From Notospermus geniculatus (Eukaryota > Nemertea > Pilidiophora > Heteronemertea > Lineidae): a stretch of 64,000 nt of DNA. The notes below the pieces were generated by a model. It did no database searches and was not told where the DNA came from. It saw nothing but the letters and a program-made list of their open reading frames with translations. A program made the translations under genes and the position numbers. The number at the start of each line of letters is the position of its first letter. Within the stretch, counting starts at the first letter, position 1. The stretch lies in assembly GCA_002633025.1 (NCBI GenBank), contig NMRB01002313.1, positions 31,797-95,796 of the forward strand, written 5' to 3'. This document shows, piece by piece, positions 47,546 to 57,600 of the stretch.

Positions 47546-48271
47546 AAATATATTGGTGCTTTATACTGGTTGTTTTGCAATTTGCGAGTGACAATAAATC
47601 TAAAAAAATAATTCCAAAAATATTATTGGTGTTGTAATTGTTTTTGCAGTCAAAATGCTGTGAAGCTCTCTTGCGTCAATGCAGTTTCTGAGGCGTCATT
47701 ATTCCGCTTCTTTGAAATTATAGTATTAAAAGGGTGAATTTTTCAACCATGCCAAAATATAAAGATTTTGTTGCGTACAAAAAGCAGTTGTCTTCTCTTG
47801 AGTGGAAACGGAAGGAATTTTGATAATCGTTTTTTTTATTCCTTGCAGCTGCACATTAAGAAATAAAAAATCAGCATTGAAAAATGTTACTGTCAGAAAA
47901 TGTTTCAAAAAATGGGTAATTTTTTAGATTAGTATCTGAAAGGCGAAGTTTTGAGAGGAATTTTTTAAATAAATGCCACTTCTGACTATCCGTAAATAGT
48001 TCTGACTCTGTAATCACCCGATTGCCGGACGGACAGCGGACCGCTACCCGCTGGGACATAGGTGGGGACTGGACGGTATCTGCCAACCATTTTTCAAGTC
48101 GTCGGAACAAAATCCGACAGACATCGGCCGATTACTGGCCAGTGTCCCACGGGGGGGCGCCCGTCGAAAACCATCTTATTCAAGGATATGTGAAAGATAT
48201 GTGAGAAAATCCGTCCCAGACCACAACGTCGCAAAAAAACCGCCGATGTCAAGATATCCTCCGGCGGCTAT
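47546..48271. other. AT-rich noncoding stretch
   Basis: No gene, MITE end or conserved motif was recognised. Confidence 0.4.
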
Positions 48272-48478
48272 TGCATTTGTGACTCAGGTATTATCAATGC
48301 GGCGCCCGTACGGCTGGTGAAAAATGTCCCGGTGCCCGTGGCAACCGTGAGGGAACCGGCGGGCAACCGTGAGGGAACCGGCCGGGCACCGTACGAAATT
48401 GGCAGAAATTGGCTAAAATGTCTGTTTTTACTCGCCGTACGGGCCCCGGAGTGGATATCTGACCTAGGCATTACCAAT
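48272..48478. repeat. Solo unit of the GC-rich GTACGGGC repeat
   Basis: About 205 bp running from TATTATCAATGCGGCGCCCG to GTGGATATCTGACCTAGGC match one arm of the large foldback at 54410-55655. A short internal duplication repeats GGCAACCGTGAGGGAACCGG. It has no opposite arm here. Confidence 0.65.
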
Positions 48479-48583
48479 CCTATATAACAGATAGGACTCT
48501 GATTACTGGGGAACTTCGATTTCTTTTACAAGTGACAGAAATCAAAGTCCGCCGTAACCAAAGTCCTTGCCCGTTTGCGTTAA

Positions 48584-48776
48584 AGGAGTTAGACGCCGAA
48601 GTTGTGAACAAGCTGGTTTGTTTACAAATATGGTCGGCAAACTAGTTTTATTCCTTCGTGCAGGTGGCAGCACCCGTGATCGTTAGAAATATCACCGACA
48701 ATAGGTGGCAGCACCGCAGGCGTCCGTGGATACAGAACCAGTGAGTGAGTGTTTACAACTTCGGCGTCTAACTCCT
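48584..48776. mobile_element. TTAA-flanked MITE (piggyBac/Kolobok type)
   Basis: Inverted ends AGGAGTTAGACGCCGAAG are flanked by TTAA at 48580-48583 and 48777-48780. TTAA duplication is diagnostic of piggyBac and Kolobok superfamilies. 193 bp, no coding capacity. A truncated relative is at 41111. Confidence 0.8.
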
Positions 48777-48864
48777 TTAAATACACAACAGAATCTATGT
48801 AGCTCTTTAAAGCCTCACAGTATTGAATTTTACGGTATTTTCAAAGTGTTAGGAGAGTGCAGGG

Positions 48865-49575
48865 GCCGGTTTCACAAAGAATCTTAAGTCAGTAGGCTTA
48901 AGTCACTATTTTTGGCTAAGCTAAGACACGGACTTAAACCCATTTCACAAAGCGACTAAAGTCTGACTTAGCTAAGTCAGTAGACTGTGACTTAAGTCAT
49001 GCAGAAATGGAACTCTTTCGCAAAAGGAGGTGAGAAAGCGAATCACATGACGAGTCACATGATCTGGTCACCATGGTCACCAGTGTAAACACTCAAAATG
49101 GCAGATTCTCAAACATGTCAAAGCAAACACCTAAACGAAGCCACATTCATACATTGCCTACCACTTTTGGCCATAGATTTGGACGGGGAGACATCGGGTG
49201 GATGAACATCAACGTCATCATGCATGCATGGTCATGATGTGTGCAGGCCTAGGCCCATCAAGCCTGCAACAGTGGAGTGCGACATCCAAACACAAATCCT
49301 CGCACTGACTGAAAGAATCATGACGCGGCGCGGCGTGGGTCACACTCGCGTCAACAATTCAGCGTAAGTGGGGTCATGAAGTGCGTTGAGACTCCTAAGG
49401 GGGACCCGAGGCCTAGATACACACAAAAATATTCGCGAAGTGGGAGTTCTCAAGAGGGCCGCCATATTTAAGTCAACTCCAGCTGACTTAAGACGCCTAG
49501 CTACCCGTCTTAACTTTAAGACACTTTTTTGACTTAAGTTTTTTAGAGAACTGCGGACTCAAGACTAAAGCTTGG
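48865..49575. repeat. CTTAAGTC-rich decayed element
   Basis: It begins with GGGCCGGTTTCACAAAG followed by many CTTAAGTC / GACTTAAG words, which recur near 49480-49565. A similar GGGCCGATTTCACAAGG end appears inverted at ~56923-56941. Probably a TIR element with degenerate ends; exact limits are unclear. Confidence 0.45.
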
Positions 49576-49678
49576 TTCATACTTTTACGCCGTAACCAGT
49601 ACGGCGCTGTGCGGCGTCATCATAATTTCCCGTACGTACATTACGTAGCGTCGTTCATACTTTTTCGCATTCCGTGTN

Positions 49679-50194
49679 AAAATAGTGTCATTTGTGTTGC
49701 CCAGTGGCACAGTTAACGAAAAAAACACACATACCACTTTACTTAGAAAATCTGGAGGGGGTCTTCGTTTTGTAGATATGGGGGGTCTTCGTTTTGTAGC
49801 TACAAAACGAAGACCCCCCACTTCTACAAAACGAAGACCCCCATCTAATTTCTACCTGGACATTAGTACTCAAATAAAATTACCTTATTCACTTCTCTCT
49901 CTGCAATATGCACCTTTTACACACAGATTCTGAAAGTGTTCGACCCATCGCCATACTAACTGCAACGATCATTTTCGGATGTGTCTTCTGACCAAGGTAC
50001 TTACTGGATAAAATAGTGTCATTTGTGTTGCCCAGTGGCATAGTTAACGAAAAAAACACACATACCACTTTACTTAGAAATTCTAGAGGGGTCTTCATTT
50101 TGTAGATATGGGGGTCTTCGTTTTGTAGCTACAAAACGAAGACCCCCCATATCTACAAAACGAAGACCCCTCTAGAATTTCTATGTAAAGTGGT
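49679..50194. repeat. Direct pair of perfect hairpins built on GTCTTCGTTTTGTAG
   Basis: Two ~180 bp units start at 49679 (right after a single N) and 50010. Each carries AATAGTGTCATTTGTGTTGC and then a hairpin centred on GTAGCTAC (49800 and 50129). The arms each contain GGTCTTCGTTTTGTAG-type words twice, so each hairpin holds four copies. In the second unit the arms extend to CCACTTTAC...GTAAAGTGG (50066-50194). Class unknown. Confidence 0.7.
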
Positions 50195-50264
50195 CAGTGT
50201 AAAAAGTGCAATAATTCCATGGACTATTTCATTTATTATAATACCAATGTATACAAATGAGCCT

Positions 50265-50655
50265 TTTAGGTCTGCAGTCAGCTGTCGCTATACATTAGAT
50301 ACTTCTAAATGACAGCCATGTTGGATAAACAGCTAAAACGTTGCCATAGCAACCCGAAATCATGCTTATTGTGATGCTAAGGGGCATATTCCTATCTGAC
50401 TACAATACATTTATAGGGTCTGCGGTAAGCCGTTTCAAAGTTCCCTGTACATTAGATACTTCTAAATGACAGCCATGTTGGATTAACAGCTAAGACGTTG
50501 CCATAGCAACCCGAAACCACGCTTATTGTGATTCTAAGGGGCATATTCCTATCTGACTATAATACATCTGAAGGGGCTGCGGTGAGCCATTTTAAAGTTA
50601 CCTGTACATTGATGTGCCTAAATTGGCAGCCATATTGGTTTTATGCTAATTACTG
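50265..50655. repeat. 157 bp tandem repeat with RFX X-box motifs
   Basis: About 2.5 units with a 157 bp period (TACATTAGATACTTCTAAAT at 50291 and 50448; decayed at 50605). Each of the first two units has GTTGCCATAGCAAC (50340-50353, 50497-50510), a perfect match to the RFX X-box consensus GTNRCC-N0-3-RGYAAC. The third unit's box is degenerate. Confidence 0.8.
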
Positions 50656-50860
50656 CCAAACTGGCAAAATCTGTGCGTGGCAACAATTGAATTATGTTAG
50701 CCAATGGTGATGCTGATAATTTTATGAAGTCAAATCCTAGTTACCAGGGGTTGACCACGAAAGTCAAAATCTAGGCTCTTTTCAGGGTTTTGTCTCTCAG
50801 TCTATCTCTGCAATGCTGATATCTATCAGTTTACCACTTTCCGCCGCCATGATTCCTCGT

Positions 50861-51045
50861 TGCAACTGGTATCCGATCCTTCTTCATGTTGTTGTGCATG
50901 TTCTACAAGTACAGTCATTACTGGATACTAGTCTTACTTACGTCACTTCCGGAGGCAGCCAGATTTCTGCCGTCCTCATTAGCCAGGACCGATCCTTCGC
51001 GACAGCCAGCCCAGCGCCCCTAGCGGAGGATCGGATACCAATCTA
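50861..51045. mobile_element. Diverged MULE-type MITE
   Basis: Ends AACTGGTATCCGATCC and GGATCGGATACCAATCTA match the family at 13060 and 36462, and the right part shares GACAGCCAG...CCCCTAGCGGA with 36462-36543. No 9 bp duplication is preserved and the left terminus is degraded. Confidence 0.6.
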
Positions 51046-51549
51046 ATACAAAGCCAGTGGACTGATATTTCTGTCGAAACCTCGCTGAACAAAATGGCCG
51101 CGGGGGATATTCTTTTCCACTTGGGGGTAGAATGTAGCGCTAGCGTTCAATGGAAATACATGTACCTAGTAAATCACACTTTCGGAAAAAATGAGTTAAG
51201 GCCAAATTCGTTCTTGCTAGGTACTTTTTCATCATAATAAACAGTTTTTGTTTGCTAAATTTCCGCCAAAGCCTCAGAATGACAGACATGAAAACCTAGT
51301 AAGATCACCGCTAAGTCATCAGAATTGTGACTTACTATGTTTTTACCTTTGCAAATTCAGCATGAAACCAGGGGAAAAACATAGCAAATTGCATTTAATC
51401 CTGTTGTACATGTATGACATATTTTTAATTAGAAGTGTTTTCCACAACAAAACTCTTCCAAGTTGTCATTCCACATAAACCCATTTTTCTCGAAAATACC
51501 AAAATGTGACATACTAGGTATTTCCATTGGACGCTAGAGCGGTACTGAC
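51046..51549. other. Noncoding stretch past the last recognised MATE exon
   Basis: On the minus strand this is where the next MATE exons should follow, but none was recognised here or down to 46572. 51510-51530 repeats part of 51140-51160 in inverted orientation. Confidence 0.35.
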
Positions 51550-51692
51550 CACGATCGCAGGCATCAAATAGAGGCAATAGTCCCCAGTTATCCGTGCTAT
51601 CTCTGGTTCTTGTCCCATCGCCCTCAGGATGGACTCCGTATTCAGTTGTACCATAAAGCAAGGAAACACGAAGAGCAAAATGATGAGGTAGC
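51550..51692 (-). CDS. MATE transporter downstream exon (TM3-TM4 region)
   Basis: Acceptor cggttcctag, donor GTG|gtcagt, 143 bp entering in phase 1. It encodes YLIILLFVFPCFMVQLNTES and ILRAMGQEPEIARITGDYC, matching the SLC47 segment around FPCWALFLNT and the DPDVSRL-like loop. Confidence 0.8.
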
Positions 51693-54600
51693 CTAGGAAC
51701 CGAAAGGGAAGCAAATAAACAAATGTGATAGGAGAAAAAATCCCAAGGAGATAATGTCCCATTAACGAACGATTCTACGGCGCGGACATGGTCGCTAGTC
51801 AAAATACTCTAAATTCCCACTTACCTGTCCCATTCCTTGACTCGGAAAAAAATGACCTAATCTTAAGTTGATGATATCGCACGCAGTCATTCTTTGCCAG
51901 GCTCGGGAGCGGAACAAGTAAGTGGACAGGACATTACTCTTTCTGACCATACCCCCATCCCATTAACTTCAACTTAGGATTTAGTCATTTTTTCCGAGTT
52001 CAGGAATGGGGCAGGTACATGTAAGTGGGAGTTTAGAGTATGATCACAACCTCCCAACGAAGGCGTTTTTACCCTCACTCCTCTTCATCCATTCACACTT
52101 TGTGTTTGTGTGCGAGTGTATGCACGATGCACAATCGATATTGCCGTACAGCTGCGGGAGAAAGTTCCGGTCAAATACGCTTGACAAAGCTGAGATGCCA
52201 AATTACTATAAGTACCATAGCTCAGGGCAAAATGATAAACCTAGGTGAATGAATACAATAAAAAAGGCATGCTGCTGCAATTATCTCCCAGAAATTCGCA
52301 GGAGAACGCATCGAAAATCGGCAATTTTGAAATGAACTGTACGGCTGCGGGAGAATTAGATTTCTACAGGACGCCCCTGATCGCCACAAGTCCACACCTT
52401 TCTGAGCCCCCCCCCCCTCATTTCCACGACGTTATGGATGTTTCCCCAACTTACTTCTCTGAAGATAAATGCCAACCATCTTCTTGTTTGTGCTTCCAAA
52501 GGACTGAAAAGAAAGTGATGCAAGGTCAAAGCATGTCCGCACAGGGACGGGGAGGGCAACTCCCCCCTCAGATTTTGGACGATAAACGGTCCAAAATGGT
52601 AAAAAGAGAAGGAACGCGGAGAAAGTCCCCTGGAATCAAAGTCCATCGACATTACATCATGTGATTTAAAACATGATGTATCAGACACTAAAACAATATT
52701 AGAGTTGTCCTCTATTCACAACTGTTTGGAGCTTCAGACTGTTCGATGAAATATAGCACTACATATTAGGTAACAGGCTGGGTAATGTGTACCAGGAATA
52801 GTGCCCATTTCATAGGTGTTATGTGAGTTCGATTTAGTGTCAGTTTTCTACATAGGTTTGTGGTCAAACCATTATTCAGTGTATGCATGCCATTGAGTTT
52901 GAAAAGGCTCAGGCCCTTTCAAAAAAAGAAAAAGTTTCTCGGGTTGTCCGTACAAGCCCTGCTTACACAATAGAAATCCCCGGGCTTTTTGAGACTAGGT
53001 GTGAGCGTCTACACTACAAAAATAAAATCCAGCCGAACTTAATTGCTACGCCCGGCGTTAGGATCGCTGCTGGCGTGCACTCTTCACGAGGAGGCGGCGC
53101 TAAATTTCACTGCTGGCTGGCTTCCCATGACCTTGACATTGTCACGCCTTTTGAAAAAAATAAGTTTGTTTATTCCGCGTTCTTATCACTGCTTATCATT
53201 ACATTTGCTATGTTATCTTATGTAAAGACAATTTTCTCTCGTAAAAACCAGGCCTAGGTTCAGAGAACTTACCATGCCCCACAAAAGCTGCACTAGACAC
53301 GCCGCCTGTCGAGGTGTTAAGAACTAGACAGCCTAAAGCCCGCGTCTATTGTTTGTAGGCCTCACTACTTAAAAACCCGCTTGTGACGCGGATCTAAATT
53401 AAGCCCTCCAAAAACCCTTCGAGCTCGGAGGGCTTAATCGCCGCTCGCTTTTCATCCCTGGGTCTACTCGTATAGCTACAGTTACACCTGTTGAAAATAC
53501 CCGTGTTTTTCCAGACCCGTGTGTACGAAAAGCCCGGCGAGAAATCACACTGCTTATTCATTGTTGTTGAGTAGCCCGGGGACAGGTGCGCTGCATACGC
53601 TGTTCTCGCACTTCCACTAAGTGTTCCGCGCATGCGCACCAAGCAACCGAACCCAGTGCCATCTGTCGCCGTACTAAGAACTAATAAACCAAAATACGGG
53701 GATTTCGAAGCTTGCCGTGTTTCAAAAACCCGTGTTTTTGAGACACAGGTTTCTTGAAGCCCGGCAATTCACAGCTGTGACCGCAAATAAACCCGTGGGT
53801 TTTATGTAGTGTATCCAAGGCAATAAATTCGCCTCTCATGATCAGACAGCTCCTCACGACCTCCAAGGTATGCGCCTGGCATTATCATTGCCCTAAATTA
53901 AACGGGGCTGCTAAATGCAGCAACCTCTGCATTGTAACAGCATTTCGTCGTTGTCTTCGCGTGCAGCCATGGCTCTCACTAGCTAGTAGACCTTTATCCC
54001 ATTCAACAGTCTGGACAACAGTTGTCAAAGAGTCGTTGCACAGACACTTCAACAACAGTCTGGCTCCACACAATAGCTGAACTGTTGGAGTGACAGTATG
54101 GACAATCTGAGAAACTTTTTTTCAAAAGGGCCTAAGCCTTTTCAAAATCAATGGCATGCATACCCTGAATAATGATTTCACCACAAACCTATAAAAACTG
54201 ACACTAAGTCAAACTCGCATAACACCCATGAAATGGGCACTATTCCTGGCACACATTACCCAGCCTGTTACCTAATATGTAGTGCTATATTTCAGCGAAC
54301 AGTCTGGAGTTCCAAACAGTTGTGAATAGAGGACAACTCTATTAGGGAACAACTCTATTAAGCTGCACATGTATTATGCAGCGTGAGAGGTAACAATCTC
54401 CATCTAATGCCTAGGTCACATATCCACTCCGGGGCCCGTACGGCGAGTAAAAACAGACATTTTGGCCAATTTCCGCCAATTTCGTACGGTGCCCGGCCGG
54501 TTCCCTCACGGTCGCCACGGGCACCGGGACATTTTTCACCAGCCGTACGGGCGCCGCATTGATTAGATGGCTGCTCCCAATTCTCCAGGCGTTTTCATCT

Positions 54601-57600
54601 GACCGGTAGGCCGTAGAAAGCCCGTAGAAGGTCTCAGTGTCCCCTACGGGTCCTGTGCGGGCTCCTGCCGGTGACCGGGCGGGCTTCGCACGATTTTTTT
54701 TCTGCCAATTCTCGTGAAAAAAAGTTTGACGGGCGCCTTGCGGTTCTCAAGGGTGCCGCGCGGCACCCGGCCGGTCGGCATGAGTACCCCGGCCGGGCCC
54801 CAACCGGGCGCCTTGCGGCGCATCTGTTCATTGGACGGAGCTCGGAAGCTTACCACACGGCAACCGGCCGGCACCTTTATGTCTATGTCACATATCCACA
54901 GGGCCCCTTACGATTTTCCCCAACCGGCGGCTTGCCCTGGATTTTAGAGACCGTACGGGCCCATTACGATTTTCATGTCCGGTGTGTGTGGTCACATATT
55001 TTACGGCGTTCGGGCGGTGCCCGGCGAAACTTGGTGGAGAGTAATCGCAAGACGCCCGTCAACAAACCGTGAAGGTGTCGGCCGGATGCCGTGCGGTAAG
55101 CTTCCGAGCTCCGTCCGATGAACAGGTGCACCGCACGGTACCCGTCAAACTTTTTTCACGAGAATTGACAGACAAAATCGTGCGAATCCCGCCCGGTCAC
55201 CGGCAGGAGCCCGCACAGGACCCGCAGCCCGCAGGGGACACTACGGGCCTTCTACGGGCTTTCTACGGCCTACCGATCACATGAAAACGTCGGGAGAATT
55301 GGGAGCAGCCACCTAATCAATGCGGCGCCCGTTTGGCTGGTGAAAAATGTCCCGGCGCCCGTGGTGACCGTGAGGGAACCGGCCGGGCACCATACGAAAT
55401 TGGCGAAAATCGGCCAAAATGTCTGTTTTTACTCGCCGTACGGGCCCCGGAGTGGATATGTGACCTAGGCCGATTGTTGACGGGTCTTGCGATTACTCTC
55501 CACCAATTTTCACCGGGCGCCGTAGAATATGTGACCACACACACTGTAGACATGAAATTCGTAATGGACCCGTACGGTCTTTGAAATCCACGGCAAGCCG
55601 CCGGGTGGGGAAAATCGTACGGGGCCCGGTGGATATGTGACCTAGGCATAAGCAGGCGTCTATCGTAACACCTCTGCCACACCAGTTACCGTAGCCTCGT
55701 AGATCCAAACTTTTTCGTGATCAACGAAAAGAACCTTTGTTATCAATTGTATATCAAGAGAATGCAATTTCTCTTTCACATGTTAGAGCGGAAAAGCCCC
55801 AAAAATAGCCTCTTTCAAGCTCCGAAATTTGTAATATAATATCTAAAACATACATGTACATGTAGGCGACAATATTTGCCAAATACCACGCAGACACGGA
55901 TTTATAATACAAAAATCATCCCCTCCAAATTTCAGCTCGAAAGGTTGTACCATGGCTGAGAAAATCCGCAAACATAAACCGTGAAAGAAAATCAAGGATG
56001 ATAATAATGGTCAATCTTAGTGAACCAAAAAATGGTCACTCTAGTGAACCAACAACAATGTGAATGTGACATCAGATTCGAGACAAAACGCTGACGATCC
56101 CGTTGCACGATACCTATACTTGCCTGCGAAAAGACAGTATCACACGCGGTTGAAAGCCCACTCGCCACTAAAAGGCCGCTCACATTCATCACCTGGAGAA
56201 CAATATGAACAAACAACACGTCAAAACAGCGAGTTTAAACCCCCGTCACACTGGAGGCAGAATGAGCAGGAATGCCGTCGGAATGACACTTCGTAGTTCA
56301 TTCCTGGACAATCGAAGTGCATTCTAAAAGTTCTGACTGGATTCCGACTGCATTCCTATACGGCGCTCCAATGCGGTCAGAATACCATTTATTCCTCGGG
56401 TATAATTATATTTTTCTCCGGGAATAACCATTTCTCCTCTATTGAAGAATTACTCCTTGTCGGAATTGATTTTCGAGGTGGAATAAATGATCGGTCGTTC
56501 TCGGTAAAAGTCTACTAGCCAATAACATGCTTGCTATTATACGTTTCAAGGCCCTATTTGCCCGGCGGATAATTTGATTGGTTGCCGAATATTCCCGAAG
56601 TAATTATTCCATACCGTCCGAAGTGGACTAATTAATTCTTCCTCGGGCATAAATATTTATTCATTGGGAAGAATTATTTTAACCCGGGGAACAATTAATT
56701 GTACCCTGGGAGGAATTAATTTAACACGGGGAGGAAATCAATTGTTCCCGGGGAAAAATATGATATTTCCGACCGCAACGGAGCGCCATATTCCTATGTT
56801 CCGGCCCATTCCTGTGGTCTGTCAGAATGTTTTGGACATGTCCAAAACTATCGAGGTGCATTCCAAGTGGAGAAAGTGAATATAGTGAATATAGTAAATT
56901 TAGCGTTTAAGTCTTAAACACCCCTTGTGAAATCGGCCCTTCAGGTCCAGGGTCCATACCGTGCCAGTTGAGCTGAGACTCATGAAAACTTCAGATTCAG
57001 CAGCTTGTCGGCAACCATTCTTGCGGCATTCTAGATAAACTCGGAAAATTCCTGTTACATTCGAGGTACATTCCAAGTGCATTTTTGGTATTCGAGAGGC
57101 ATTCTTTGTGAATTATTGAACATTCTAACCATATTCTGCAGCCATTCTGTGAGATTTCTGACTAAATTTGAGGTGAATTCGAAGCGCATTCCAAGTATTT
57201 GAAGTGCAATCTCTCAAAGCTAATTCTCTCCCGAATCCGGCTCGAATTAAATTTTCTCATTCCGGCTGGTTAAGACCGCCCCCATCTCAATGGGGCGGTC
57301 TTCATTGTTTTTGCTGAATTTCTCTCTCTCCATCCAATCTGTGGTTTCATCAGGATAACTCAAAAAGCATGTCATGTATCGCGCCAAAAGTTTCAGGAAT
57401 AAAAGATATTCATATAACACAGAACCCTGTTGATTCTTGGTGTTATCCGAATACAATAAAGTTGAAATTTTGGTGATATTTATTGTTCTATCGCATGTAT
57501 CAATGCATGTATCAACTGACGTGTGCTGCCCCCTGAGCTAAGCAGAAGAAGCTAGAATCAACTTCACTATGGTTGTGGCTGTTGGAGCCATGTCATGACC

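Noticed and set aside
46712-47580. Long frames of ~250-290 codons on both strands.
   Set aside because: They consist almost wholly of N from the assembly gap.
49921-49997. Splice-bounded plus-strand segment with a hydrophobic frame ending VFGCVF-like residues and a stop.
   Set aside because: It is isolated, lies between repeat units and cannot be joined to any neighbouring gene; chance is likely.
52883-53257. 124-codon plus-strand frame.
   Set aside because: It begins inside the left arm of the TIR element and has no transposase or other domain.
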